DNA of 64,000 nucleotides, from the NCBI GenBank assembly GCA_033063855.1, contig CP093831.1:10230001-10294000 (forward strand), given 5' to 3'. Positions within the stretch are counted from its first letter, which is position 1. Every line of letters begins with the position of its first letter. This document shows positions 1 to 10,691 of the stretch, in pieces. The position numbers were made by a program, and so were the translations under genes. The DNA comes from Smittia aterrima. Taxonomy: Eukaryota; Arthropoda; Insecta; Diptera; Chironomidae. The notes beneath the pieces were generated by a model, which had not been told where the DNA came from, made no database searches, and was given only the letters and a program-made list of their open reading frames with translations.

Positions 1-1878
1 GAAACAACGTGAAGTGAAGAGAGACAAAAGTCAAACAAACCAAAAAGTAAAATAAAGAGCCTCCCAACGATTAAATTACCAGCAATGATCGAAACGACAC
101 AGAAGGAAGGAAAGAGTAACAAAGGTGTTACACGATCGTCTTCCATAATAAGCTAAAGCAGTCATTTCTCCAGGCCGCGCGGCGAGTGAGCGAGAGAAAC
201 GCGAAGACGATTGAAAATCTTTCCATAAAGCAAAGAAAAAGTCATAAAAACGAAATAAAAATAAAATATTGCAGTCGTTTAAAGATTTTTGACGTTCGAG
301 AAGGATTTCGTTTGACGACTGATGAAACTTGCACTTCCACGCAACACACAATTATCATCACATTTTGGTTGCTTACCGCTGTTTAATTCCTTTTCGCTGC
401 TGCTTAACTGTTTGATGAGCTTCCTCAGCTCAGTTTTTTCTTACAAAAAAATATTTTCTCCTTTTGAGTGTTCACTATTGCATTACATGCTCTCGAGCTA
501 ACAAAGTTGCTAATTGCTTGCGGTTTTATTGAATGGATCCAACGAGTTGCTTCACTTCACTCAGAGATCGAGTTGGTTTTCCTGCTGAATTGACTTTTAT
601 TTCAGCATCGAAATCAAATCTCGCCGCTCGACCGATTTAAATAAAATTCGCATCAGATGTTTCGTTGCCACTTGCGTTTAATTTTTATTTCACACACCAA
701 CGACTCTCGACACCGAGGAGAAGTCTTCTCTTAGACACCGCGCGAAATAAATGTAAGAAATTATAAATTCAAATGAATTTCCATTTTAATCGCTCTTTAA
801 AAAGGAAATTATATGAAATTTATCTCCGATTTGTGATCTTCTCCTGCTCAGTGTCTTGAGTATTTAATCGAAATGTTCGAGGAGAAAAGAAAGACAACAA
901 AAAACTTCACAAGAAAAAAAAACTTATAAAAATTCGCTTCGTTCTGCAAAATGTTGCATCCGATTAACGTGAAGACACTCAAAAGACTCCAGACTATTTG
1001 ACTGGTTAGTTGAGTTTTTCTTCTTTCAACATTTCAGCTTTTCATTCTCTCTTTCGGTGAGAATCTTTTTTCTGTGTTGTGTTTCATGTCTTGCGTTAAG
1101 TGCCGGGGAGAAGAAATGAAAAATACATTCATAAACGCGATTTCTGTTGGGGATTTATTGCATCATGATGGTTTTTGCTGGCGAAAAGTTCAATGAAAAC
1201 TTAAATCTCACTGGACTTCAGTCTCACGTCGCTTTCTGAATCTTTCAAAACAAAATAATTTACAATCTTCGTTTTAATTTAAACTGATAAGATCCTCTTG
1301 CACAAAGAATAAATTTCCAATTATGATTCGTTGCTCTCGCAAAGTCACTCGCTCTCTGAAATCATCAGACTTCTTGCTATTGAAAAGAAAGAAAAACGTC
1401 TTTACTTAAATAAAAGGAGAAGAGAATCTCGCTTCCTCTGTGTTCAATATCACTTTATCGGCATAGAACGGACGGTCGAGAAAAAAATACATTCTTATTG
1501 GCCTGAGTTGTGTGAATCACAATCGACTTAAAGTGTTTGTCGTGATAGGAAAGAGATGAGCAAAAAAAAATCTGAGAATGGTCGCGTAAACAAACGAATA
1601 AAGAATCGTATTTTTACTTTTGTGGTGTAGACATCCAGAAACATGATGCAATTTATTAAACGCAAGTTGATTGGACGTTGAGGTGAAACTGGTCCGGAAG
1701 ATGTTGAATTTTTTTTTTAATAAATATTTAATAATTTTGACATTTTGTTCGTGAAGTGAAAGTCAAAATGATTACTTGACAATTATTGTTAAACATTTAA
1801 CTCAAATTTTGCGCAATCAAAATTAATTTTAAGCTTTAAATATTTTCCATACTCGACTATTCGTCAATACTTCCAGAG
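1..1878. other. No recognisable gene
   Basis: AT-rich sequence with scattered short open frames (longest about 90 codons) that show no signal peptide, domain or splice-consistent continuation. It could be the upstream flank of the secreted-protein cluster or an intron or UTR of a gene outside the window. I see nothing supportable in it. Confidence 0.5.
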
Positions 1879-2586
1879 ATGACTTCGTCGTTATCGTTTG
1901 CTCTCCTTGCAATTTTCTTCGCAACTTTCTACGAAGAAACTTTACAAGCGAGTAATCTGATTAGTAATCGAGGGAAGTTTACATTTATTTTAATTATTTC
2001 AGGGAATTCGAATCACTTCATTGGAACATGTTTACAATCTCAAGCCATCGTTTGGCAACGTGTCGACTATTGAATCAAATGAAACGCATATGGGGCCAGT
2101 TACTTTTTGGATGAAGAAGTCAATCACTTCCTTCTCAGTAAATATGATGATTTATCTTTAATTTTGTTGATACTTATTTCGAGTCTAGTTCACGTATCTT
2201 TTGACCTCTGATGACAACAAAGTTATTCTGAACAAAACAACTTCTCCATGCGAGAAACCAAACACAAAGAAAAGGCGACCCTTGAAAATGAAAGGAATCT
2301 TTCAAACCGATGAGCAAGAAGTTGAACCACCATTTTATTACAAATGTCCCATACTTCGGGTAACTCGCTAAAAATTAATTATCGTGAAATTATTTTGAAT
2401 AAATGTTTTCAGGGAAAATGGACAGTTCAACCGAAACAAAGAGTCATCAACTTTCCGATGTTGGTTCCTTCATTTTTAGCAACGGCAGGAACTTTCACTT
2501 GGAGCGAAATCTTACAAATCAAGGAGAACAAATCTGTTGTGACGGTCTTAAGAACGTCCAAGAAATTTAAAACCGTACTGACCTGA
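1879..2586 (+). CDS. Small secreted DUF1091-like protein, copy 1 (4 exons)
   Basis: Exons 1879-1947, 2003-2137, 2189-2359 and 2413-2586 give 182 aa. Exon 1 is a hydrophobic signal peptide. Exon 2 encodes exactly 45 codons, as in its neighbours, with the family block N-P-x-F/Y-G-N-V/M-T...N-x-T/S-H. Exon 3 carries the paired cysteines (S-P-C and K-C-P-I) that probably form a disulfide. Exon 4 has the V-P-S-F...G-x-F core. All introns are phase 0. Intron 1 starts with GC (GCGAGT), and only this border keeps both the frame and the paralogue boundary, where exon 1 ends in Gln. The fold is probably a secreted lipid- or ligand-binding protein; this is inferred from the DUF1091/ML-like pattern. Ligand and tissue are unknown. 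Exon 3 is the most diverged part and is Lys/Arg-rich. Confidence 0.75.
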
Positions 2587-2840
2587 ACTGAGAGGAACGA
2601 CCGAATTGTGTGACTAAATAAATAATAATAATACCTTTTGAACCAATAAGAATAAACTTTTATTCAAAATCTAAATGTGAAGTTAATGAGAAATTTTATT
2701 GTCAATATCAAAAATCTTGGTTTGAAAATATCATTTGGCAACGATCTTCTGTTGAAAAGCTTCATGATCAATAAGCAGTTTGTCCAGTCAAGTTTTCTAT
2801 TGCTAACTGACGAGTCAAAATCAAAAGAAAATTTCCAAAA

Positions 2841-3540
2841 ATGATTATCTTCAAAGTTCTCATTTTTATTTTCTTCTGGATCGAATATCATCAGGTTAAG
2901 ATAAACTAAGTTGAAATTTTCAAGCTAAAAATATTATTTCAGAGCATTTTGATAAAAGGAATTGATCTTAGTTACTACTCCGATCCTAACATCATGAACA
3001 TTACGAGAGAACCGAGCAACGAGACTCATCTTGGTGCTGTTCATTTTCTTTTCTACAAGAAAATCTCTGCATTCAAGGTAAATCCCGGAAACCATTATTT
3101 CGGAGAGATTAAATTTAAAATTCCTTGAAGATTACATTGACAGTGAGGACCGAAACAGGACAACAAGTCTACACCACGACAGTCAACACATGCGACAAAG
3201 CCACTGCCAAGAATTTCAACAGAATTTTGAAAATGACATTTGGATTTAAATCAAACAAAAAAGATAATTCGACGCAAATTATTCCAGCAACTTGGATTTG
3301 TCCGATCGCCAAGGTTTGGTGAATTTATTTTCTATAACTTTCTCTTACATTTGATTAAATTAGGGAACATTGACTGCTCACGCCAGATTGTGGAACAGAA
3401 AAATAGATTTCTTCGTTCCCTCATTATTCTCAAGCACAGGAGCGTTCACAATGAACATGAGCTACGTAATGACTGTCGACGGACAACCTAATTTGTTTTT
3501 AAGCTCACTTACTACGTATAAAGTTGTAGCAGATGATTGA
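2841..3540 (+). CDS. Small secreted DUF1091-like protein, copy 2 (4 exons)
   Basis: Exons 2841-2894, 2943-3077, 3131-3313 and 3364-3540 give 182 aa. An 18-residue hydrophobic leader ends in Gln at the exon 1 border. The 45-codon exon 2 ends K-K-I-S-A-F-K. Exon 3 contains N-T-C-D-K and W-I-C-P-I-A-K, and exon 4 contains F-F-V-P-S. The third intron starts GTTTGG, a weak donor, but frame and paralogues support it. It sits 254 bp after copy 1 in the same orientation, so it is a tandem duplicate. It is expected to be secreted; function unknown beyond the family resemblance. Confidence 0.78.
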
Positions 3541-3829
3541 TCATAATTTATTTTATTACAGAAGATTAACTTCAAATTAGAATTTTTGAAAATGGGAAAA
3601 AGATTTTTGTGTTACAAATTTTAAATGTTTTCTGGAAATTTGTGTGAAAAAATAAAATTTCTAAGTTTTCAAATATTTTATTTTTGTCGCAGAGTCAGAG
3701 ACTCTGGCTTCTAATGACTAGCATTAATAAAAGCTTATGTGGATATTTTATCAATCAACTACAAATCAGATAAAGCATAAACTTCCCGTCCAACAAATTA
3801 GTTTAGTTGTCTGTCTAACATCATTGAAG

Positions 3830-4490
3830 ATGAACTTGATTATTTCGAAATTTCTCTTCATAATAGTTTTTAGCTTTTCAATTTTATTTGAAGAAATTGA
3901 GCAAGTATGTTAGTTCAAGCATTGAAAACTGATTTAAGATGTTATTTCCACAGAAAATGTCTTCACAGACATTAAGATTTGAATACATTTTGAATCCAAA
4001 TTTTGGAAATGTCACCGAAGCCAAAGGAAACGAAACTCACTTCGGAGAAACAGATTTAAACTTTTTCAAGAAAATTTCTCAATTTAATGTAAGTTGAGGT
4101 AAAATTCTGGCAATTTTCTTTTCTGAAAATATTATTTAGTTGACGTCTGTCATTAGATCTGAAGAAGGAAAAGTAATATTCAACGGTAGCTACAATCCTT
4201 GCGACAAAGCAGCTGCAAAGAACTCAATGAGACTCATTAAGATGATTCTCGGATTCAAAAAGACAGCGAAGATTGAAGACTTCATTCCCATCACTTGGTT
4301 TTGTCCAATTAAAAAAGGAATTTCAAGAATATTTCCGAAGGTAAAAGAATTCCAATTTGACATTTTCGTTCCTTCGCCTTACTCAGAAGTTGGAAGTTAC
4401 TTCTGGAACACGACTTATCAAACTTCTTCAGAGCAACCAGAAGTTTTCTTGAAAGTCTTCGAGAAATATAAAGTTCAATTAAAAGATTAG
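3830..4490 (+). CDS. Small secreted DUF1091-like protein, copy 3 (intron 3 lost)
   Basis: Exons 3830-3904, 3954-4088 and 4140-4490 give 186 aa. The leader is strongly hydrophobic and ends E-Q. The 45-codon exon 2 includes N-P-N-F-G-N-V-T. The last exon fuses what are exons 3 and 4 in copies 1, 2, 4, 6 and 7: the frame runs straight from W-F-C-P-I-K-K into the Gly that begins exon 4 elsewhere. This is an exact intron removal with no gain or loss of codons. The conserved N-P-C...C-P-I-K-K-G pair and the V-P-S-P...G-S-Y block are intact, so the gene looks functional. Confidence 0.8.
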
Positions 4491-4669
4491 AAGTAGAACT
4501 CGAAAGAGAAATTGAAGGATGGAATGTTTCATTCATACAATTTCAAAAAACAAATAATGAAAGTTTTTTGTTGCATGAAATTGCCATCAATTTTCAGAAA
4601 TAATAAATATCCTGTCATTTCAATAAAATCTTCTGATTTTCTGTTTAAAGCTTCAGTTAGTACGAGAAG

Positions 4670-5338
4670 ATGCGTTATAAAGTTGGTTTCATTTCAGTTT
4701 TTGCATTTGCATTCATTTTTAAAGATTCTGAGCAATCTATCGTGGTCAAAGTGAGGGAAGTAACTCACACTTTGAATCCAAAATATGGAAATATGACTCA
4801 GAATGAAGGAAATCGATCTCACATGGGCGACGTAAAATTTTACTTTTATGACAAAATATCACAGTTCACCGTAAGACTCATTGGAAAAATATCTATAAAG
4901 TTTTTTTGCAGACAATTCAGTTCACAGATTAATACTTTGATCTTACACGAGACAGGATTAGCAATTTACAACGGAACTTACAATCCATGCAATAAATCTG
5001 CAGCTAAAAGCATGAAAAGGATGCTCAATTTGATTTTTGGAGCAGCTGAAGATGGAGTTTTAAAGAACCATATTCCCTTCTCTTGGTTCTGCCCGATCAA
5101 AAAAGTTTGAAGTTTCAAGAGACAAAGGAGAAATAAAAATTTAAATTTATCATTTCAGGGTTTTTCAACATTCCTCGCTTTACCCAGAGAAATCAAATTC
5201 AATGTTTTTATCGCTCCAGTCTTTGCGCACAAAGGCGATTACAAATGTAATATTACTTATTACTCGAAGCCAAAAGGGAAGCAAGAAATTTTCTTGAAAT
5301 TTTACGAACAATATCGTGTTGAAGCAGGAAGCAGTTAG
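4670..5338 (+). CDS. Small secreted DUF1091-like protein, copy 4 (intron 1 lost)
   Basis: Exons 4670-4870, 4928-5104 and 5159-5338 give 185 aa. The signal peptide (22 residues to E-Q) is joined directly to the 45-codon 'exon 2' block, so intron 1 has been removed exactly, while introns 2 and 3 remain. For intron 2 the acceptor at 4927 is chosen over the earlier CAG ending at 4920, because the earlier one runs into a stop. Motifs N-P-C-N-K and W-F-C-P-I-K-K|G, then A-P-V-F...G-D-Y, match the family. Intron 3 starts GTTTGA. Confidence 0.8.
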
Positions 5339-5473
5339 ACTGACGCCGTGAAATTTAATTTTATGAACCGAAAAGTAGATAAAATTTGAAAATAATTTTA
5401 GGTGCTTAAGCAATTTCCTTAAATTTTTTTTATTTAAATGAATTATAAATAATCGAAAACGTTTAAAATAAAT

Positions 5474-5578
5474 ATTACAGTAAAGTTTACGAGTGTGGTT
5501 TGCAGTCTTTTGCGAAATTTTTGCGGTATCAAGCCCATTGATCGTTACACGAGTAGCCTAAGCGTTGGATGTAAAAAT
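5474..5578 (+). pseudogene. Orphan copy of a DUF1091 exon 2
   Basis: This stretch aligns codon by codon with exon 2 of the following gene (5696-5842): both read V-K-F-x-S-x-V-C-S, then C-x-x-K-P-I-D-R and L-S-V-G-C-x-N. About 21 nt are missing in the middle. Several differences are synonymous, so it evolved under coding constraint for some time. No exon 1 is visible upstream and no donor at the expected place. Its frame runs without a stop into the ATG of the next gene at 5579. It is probably the remnant of a tandem duplicate. Confidence 0.6.
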
Positions 5579-6232
5579 ATGAGGTGTACACTGAAGACTT
5601 TATTTCTCATTTTGCATATAAGTTTGGTCACTTCTCTTGCTGTAAGTTCGATCTAGTTTTTTTAAAAAATAAAAACTATTGTTTTACTTTCGAAGTCAGT
5701 GAAGTTTTTAAGTGCAGTTTGCAGTGTTTCGGGAAAAGGAACTTGCCTCAATCATTATTGCAATGTCAAGCCGATTGACCGATTCTCAAGCATGTTAAGC
5801 GTTGGTTGTGGAAACCTGACCCGGACAGTGACTCTTTTACAAGTAAGATTTTAAAATCAAATTTAAAAAAATTAATTTAAAAATTTCTGTTAGATGAATT
5901 TTGAAGTCGCTTATAAAAGACTCGGAAATTACAGAACTTTGTTAAAGAAAGAAAACATCAATCTTTGCGAAGCTCTCAAAATGAACAAAATGAACTCTTA
6001 TTTCGGTTGTTGGGTTGGTGATTGTTTCAAAAACAGCGTAAAAAGTTGTCCAATCAAAGATCAAGATTTGCAAGTGAACAATATTTCGGTGGCTCCAACC
6101 AAAAACATCGCTTACCCAGATGGATTCTACAGATCCACAGCTCATCTATATGATGAGTTGGATGAGAAGATTTTCAAGTTAATCGTTGTAATGAAACATG
6201 ATAACAAGATGAACATTAAAGAGTTCAAATAG
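5579..6232 (+). CDS. Secreted DUF1091 (DM8) family protein, copy 5
   Basis: Exons 5579-5641, 5696-5842 and 5894-6232 give 182 aa. Exon 1 is a 21-residue signal peptide ending T-S-L-A. The mature protein has the DUF1091 hallmarks in order: V-K-F near its start, Y-C-N-V-K-P-I-D-R, a hydrophobic strand block, Y-K-R-L-G-N-Y, N-L-C-E-A, S-C-P-I, and finally Y-P-D-G-F-Y-R followed by an acidic D-E-L-D-E turn. It is the best match to the Pfam-type family in the cluster, and its exon plan differs from copies 1-4, 6 and 7. Family members are small secreted proteins of largely unknown role, some expressed in chemosensory organs. The exon 2 acceptor at 5695 is chosen because it keeps phase 0. Confidence 0.8.
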
Positions 6233-6524
6233 CACTCTCAAATTAGTTCAAAATAATAATTTCGTCGCAAAAATTGTTTGCTTTTTCGAAAATATAAACG
6301 AAAACGATGATGACAGCAAATGAGCCTCCATGTGGAATAATTGAACGGTTATCGTTGGTGGTAAATAGAGCATTCCATAATTTTGTTCAGAATTTTATGA
6401 ATATCAATGAAGCACATATCTAATTCTTTAAAATTTAATATTTGTTGTGTTTCATTGCACGATAATCAAATGAACTATAAATAAATCTGAATTAAATAAC
6501 TTTGTTTTAAATTTTGTAAATAAT

Positions 6525-7212
6525 TCAATCTTTAATAGCTTGCACAGTATAACGTGTTACAACTTTCATGAAAATTTCAGACTTTTTACCGGACGTCTTG
6601 TAACATAACTTGTAGATGAAATTACCTTCTGTAGCCAAGAACGAGGTGACGAAGAGTGATAACTTTAGTGATCGAGCGTTTGCTTTGACTATCGTCAAAC
6701 CCTGAAAAGTAATTTATCAATGAAAATAATAATCACGAAATCTACAATTAAGAAACTTTTCGGATTGGGCAATTCCAAGTTACTGAAACATCCTTCTTTG
6801 TCATTTTTCCTCCAGTTACCATCGTCATCATCCTTATCATTGTGTTGAAGTGTTTGCGATTACATGGACTGTAAGTGGTCTCATGAATCACTTTTCCTTG
6901 TTTATCCTCGAATGAATAATTAAGCTAAGAAAGGTTCTGATTATTATTCAATTGTTCAAAAGCTCAAGCTTACAGTAAAATTTGGAACGTTGGTGTGAAA
7001 CCATAAATCGACTTGACCGTGATGAGTTGAGTTACCAGCATGTAAAGTCACGTTTCCATATTTCGGTTCGATCAAATAATTAACCTGCGAACCACTTATC
7101 AAGACACTCTATAAAAAAGTTGCTATAGTTAATAATTGAATTCATGAAACTATTTTACTTGATCAGTCGCAGTCCAAAGCGACACAAAAATAATGAAATA
7201 ATGGAAGCTCAT
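6525..7212 (-). CDS. Small secreted DUF1091-like protein, copy 6
   Basis: Minus-strand exons 7212-7159, 7108-6974, 6924-6757 and 6701-6525 give 177 aa. The signal-peptide exon is identical in sequence to that of copy 7, which is transcribed the other way from 7483. Exon 2 is again 45 codons (E-P-K-Y-G-N-V-T), exon 3 has S-P-C-N-R-K and W-N-C-P-I-R-K, and exon 4 ends A-I-K-D. Introns are 50, 49 and 55 bp, all phase 0. Copies 6 and 7 are a recent inverted duplicate pair. Confidence 0.82.
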
Positions 7213-7482
7213 TTTTTCAGGGTTAGACTACAACTGATTTATTGCAATTTCCTTCATAAAGAATGAATTTTGATTCAACAATTTTGCTTCGTGAAGGTTC
7301 AGTGAACGTTGATTCATTGAGTTGATATGATTTGTCCTTCAGGACATCAAGATGTTTGATCCATTAGTTGACAATAATGGAAATAAAATAAACAAAGAAA
7401 TATTGTCACTAAAAATATAAATTTTAGCGAATGGAATAATTAAAAATCAATTTTAAATCAGTTGTCTTCCAACCTTGAAAGA
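7213..7482. promoter_or_regulatory. Shared divergent promoter region of copies 6 and 7
   Basis: The 270 bp between two head-to-head start codons must hold the promoters of both genes. A TATA-like TATAAA lies at 7416-7421, about 62 bp before the copy 7 start codon. No equally clear TATA box is visible for copy 6. This is inference from layout. Confidence 0.45.
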
Positions 7483-8181
7483 ATGAGCTTCCATTATTTC
7501 ATTATTTTTGTGTCGCTTTGGACTGCGACTGATCAAGTAAAATAATTTGATATTCTCAATTGACAACTAAAAACTATAAAAATTTTTTCATAGAGTATCT
7601 TGATGACTGTTACGCAGATTAACTACTCGATCGAGCCGAAATATGGAAATGTGACTTCAAATACTGGTAACTCAACTCATTCCGATGCAGTCAATTTATG
7701 GTTTCACGTCAGCGTTTCAAACTTTATTGTAAGCTGAAGCTTTTAATTTATTAATATAATTACCAGAATATTTCCCAGCTGTATCATTCATTTGAGAATG
7801 ACTTAGGAAAAGAGATTTACACGTCCACTTACAATCCTTGCAATCGCAAAGACCTAAGTACAATGACAAGGATGATGACGATGATAACTGGAGGAAAAAT
7901 GACAGCGAAAGATATTCCAATAACTTGGAATTGCCCAATTCGAAAAGTTTCTAAATTACATTGTATAGTTCTCGTAATTATTATCATTAACAATTCCTTT
8001 TTAGGGTTTGATGATAGTCAAATCATTACCTCGAGAACTAAAGTTTTCATTCTACGTTCCTTCGTTCTTCGCTTCAGAAGGAAATTACAGCTACAAAGTT
8101 AGTTACAAGGCGTCCGGTAAGAAGTCTGAAGTTTTTATGAAGTCGGTTACACAATATAATATGAAAGCAATTAAAGATTGA
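7483..8181 (+). CDS. Small secreted DUF1091-like protein, copy 7
   Basis: Exons 7483-7536, 7594-7728, 7779-7946 and 8005-8181 give 177 aa. The layout is the same as copy 6: 18-residue leader, 45-codon exon 2, exon 3 with N-P-C-N-R-K and W-N-C-P-I-R-K, exon 4 with V-P-S-F-F...G-N-Y and a C-terminal A-I-K-D. For exon 3 the second of two nearby AGs (ending 7778) is used, because it preserves the paralogous start. The stop codon lies 31 bp from the stop of the convergent LRR gene, leaving very little room for separate 3' ends. Confidence 0.82.
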
Positions 8182-8212
8182 ATGTTTAAATTTAAAAATA
8201 TTTATTTCCACT

Positions 8213-9208
8213 TCATGGCATTTCCTTTCTTCTTGACAAGAATAAATCTCTTGCTCCACTAATTGTTTGACTTAAACAGTTTCCTCTTCTGTGCTTCTCC
8301 ACTTGACGCTGCAATAGTGCGATTTCCTTTTCAAGTTGAGAAATCTCGTCTTCTTTTTTCTTCAAAACATATTCCGGTGAACGTTCTTTTGAGCAACTAA
8401 CGATCATTTTCTTGAGCTTGCTGAAAGGAACGCCATCGACTCCAAAATGCTCGTCAATGCAAATGTTTTGATCCAAATATAGGAACTCAAGTTCTTTCAG
8501 GCCTTCAACGAGATTTTCACTGATGTCTTCCAGCAAATTCCCAATCAAAGCTAAACGAGAAAGCTTCTTCATTCCCTTCAAATCATTTTTCGTTATGGAT
8601 CTAAGGAAATTTCCAGAGAGAAGAAGATGCTGAAGATTTTCTTGATCAGAAAATGTTCCACCTTCTATCGTCGAAAGATAATTGTACTTGAGTCCTAAGC
8701 TTTGTAAATTCCTTAATCCTTTGAAAGCTTCTTTATCAATTGACGTGATGTGACAAGACTCGAAAGTCATGTAAACTAGATTTTCAGCTCCTTCGAAGAC
8801 TCTCGCTCTCAAGTGCTCAAGTACGACACTCGTAAAATAAAGAGAATTCAAAGACTTTGCTCCCCAAAAATCTTCATGCACCAAAGCTTCGCTGTCGAGA
8901 TATTCGGTGACAGTATCCAATCCATGAACGACATATTTCGTCATATTTTTAAACACTTTAAAAACATTTCTCGGTAATCTCTTCATTCCAGCGCTTAAGA
9001 AATAAACTGCAGCGACATCAACATCTTGTTTTTCATCCAAGTGATGACCATTCACTTCTTTAATTTGCACGCCATTCTTTTCAATATTTAAATTATGATT
9101 CGTGCAACTATACAAATTGTCATAGGTCATTGCGAAAATGCAATCCATCTTTGACGACTCTATTGCATTTAAAGACACGAAAACTATAAGAGCGGTTAAA
9201 ACTTTCAT
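8213..9208 (-). CDS. Secreted leucine-rich repeat protein
   Basis: A single exon of 331 aa begins with a signal peptide (residues 1-18). A short cysteine-containing cap with D-C-I-F...Y-S-C follows, then V-N-G-H-H, typical of secreted LRR proteins abundant in nematoceran flies. About seven LRRs span residues 85-255 (x-L-x-x-L-x-L-x-x-N patterns such as L-Q-S-L-G-L-K-Y-N and L-Q-H-L-L-L-S-G-N). A charged helix at about 275-310, rich in Glu/Lys/Leu, could form a coiled coil. It has no transmembrane segment. Related mosquito proteins include haemolymph immune factors, but I cannot assign a role here. A TATA-like box lies on the minus strand near 9249-9243, about 40 bp before the ATG. Confidence 0.85.
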   Translation of the reverse strand: MKVLTALIVFVSLNAIESSKMDCIFAMTYDNLYSCTNHNLNIEKNGVQIKEVNGHHLDEKQDVDVAAVYFLSAGMKRLPRNVFKVFKNMTKYVVHGLDTVTEYLDSEALVHEDFWGAKSLNSLYFTSVVLEHLRARVFEGAENLVYMTFESCHITSIDKEAFKGLRNLQSLGLKYNYLSTIEGGTFSDQENLQHLLLSGNFLRSITKNDLKGMKKLSRLALIGNLLEDISENLVEGLKELEFLYLDQNICIDEHFGVDGVPFSKLKKMIVSCSKERSPEYVLKKKEDEISQLEKEIALLQRQVEKHRRGNCLSQTISGARDLFLSRRKEMP

Positions 9209-9595
9209 TTTGATTGGAAGAAAAATGTTTGACCAACTTTAATTTATAGAAAAACTTTATTCAATGAACCAAGCATAATCAGTTTTGCGCGAATAATTGA
9301 TTAAAAAATATTGAGATTGTAGTAAAGTTTGTTCAAATAAGTTGGATGAGACAGAAGCGATTGCCTTCCACGTGACGAAGCTTCCGATCGATTTCGATAA
9401 TGACAAAGTTTTAAAACAAATTATTATTACATTAGACTTATCATTAATCAAATATTTGCGAGTATCCGCTCATCTGAAAAATGATTCGTATCTGGTTTAA
9501 CAAAAAACTTAAAATCGACGAAAGTATTTTTAAAAAAGTTTTTTTATTATTTATTCGTTACACAACATTTTAAATTAAAGTTTGTGAAGTTGAGT
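9209..9595. other. Intergenic, no gene seen
   Basis: AT-rich spacer between the upstream end of the LRR gene and the 3' end of the NSE3 gene. An AATAAA-type polyadenylation signal for NSE3 is visible just downstream of its stop on the minus strand. No coding sequence recognised. Confidence 0.5.
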
Positions 9596-10512
9596 TCACT
9601 CCGACATGAGAATTACTTCGTCATTAGGCTCGTCTTGCATTACACTTTCGTATTGGCTGAGGAACATTTCTGGCGACTTATTCATTATCTTGGCAACTGC
9701 TAACAAGATACTTTTCTTCTCGAACTCTTTGTTAGCTCGAGATCCCCACGAAACGTGAATTTGAGGCTCGTTAACACCTTCAATTTCGGATTTAGTTCGT
9801 AGCAAATACTTTTGACGAGTGAACTTGTCTTTGATGAGTTTGCCGACATCTCCAAAGAAATTGTGAGCTTCGTTAGGTTCAATGTGGAGATGAGCGAGGA
9901 ATTGAATTAAATGAGCTGAAAGAAAAATTAATTAGGATTGAAAAGCGTAGAGCAAATCGTTTAGCACTCACCTTCTTGGACTTCGCCTCCTTTCATGTAA
10001 ATGTACGACAAGATGAGAAACAGCAAAGTAATTTCTCCACGACTTTCCTCTGGAAATTGCAAAGACGTTGCTCCAGAGCTTAACATCGAGTAGATGATCC
10101 AGCCTTTTGAACTTCCAGTTCCAACTTCAGCAAGTTCCAATCCGTAAACTTCCTTAAGCTGTTCTTTAGCGAGAGTCAAGACTTCAGCATCAACTCTTTG
10201 CGTTTTAATCAGATGTTTCGTTGCTGAATAGTTAAGTAGAGTTTTTACCAAATCATTTACAAGAATCATTTGATCAACGGGTTTGGCTTGCGTTAACAAA
10301 GTTACATTTCCGCTCTGATTTTCGACATCAGAATCAGAAGAATTAAGACGTCGTTTCGCAACTTTCTTTGCTCGAGATTTGTTTTTAGGCGGCAATTTCA
10401 GAGGCGAGGAATCACTTTCATCCGAACCTGAGCTAACGTGAGTGCGTCTTTTTGATCGTCTACCACCCCGAGATGTTGAAGGCAAACTTAGTACATTACT
10501 TGGTCGTGGCAT
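9596..10512 (-). CDS. MAGE: NSE3/MAGE, subunit of the SMC5-SMC6 complex
   Basis: Exons 10512-9972 and 9915-9596 (55-bp intron, GTGAGT donor) give 286 aa. The first 75 residues are a basic, Ser-rich disordered tail. Then comes a MAGE homology domain: V-N-D-L-V-K-T-L-L-N-Y, the winged-helix region, G-W-I-I-Y-S-M-L, L-L-F-L-I-L-S-Y-I-Y-M-K-G-G, and after the intron the F-F-G-D-V...K-Y-L...V-S-W-G-S-R-A block. Invertebrates usually have one MAGE gene, which acts as NSE3 with NSE1 and NSE4 in SMC5/6-dependent DNA repair in the nucleus. It is divergent from WDR18. Confidence 0.9.
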
Positions 10513-10691
10513 TTTAATTATAATCTATTTGGCAATGAACTACTGAATTAATTTGTTTGTTTTGAAGTTTTATTTTGAACTTCTTTATCGTTGAATTTAC
10601 TGAACACTTACATAATTTACTGAACACTTCCAGAAACTTGTCGGCAAAGAAGTTCAAAACAAAACACGCTCGATTTTAAAAATTAATTATA
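10513..10691. promoter_or_regulatory. Bidirectional promoter, NSE3 and WDR18
   Basis: Only 179 bp separate the two opposed start codons, so the genes must share core promoter DNA. No TATA box is obvious, which fits housekeeping expression. A short direct repeat reading T-T-T-A-C-T-G-A-A-C-A-C-T-T occurs twice near 10596-10630. Confidence 0.6.

Noticed and set aside
76..386. Two overlapping short open frames near the window start
   Set aside because: Opposite strands, no domains, no splice continuation and composition like the surrounding DNA.
5500..5641. Treating 5474-5641 as exon 2 of an intact separate gene
   Set aside because: No leader exon is found upstream, about 21 nt are missing relative to the copy, and there is no donor at the homologous end.
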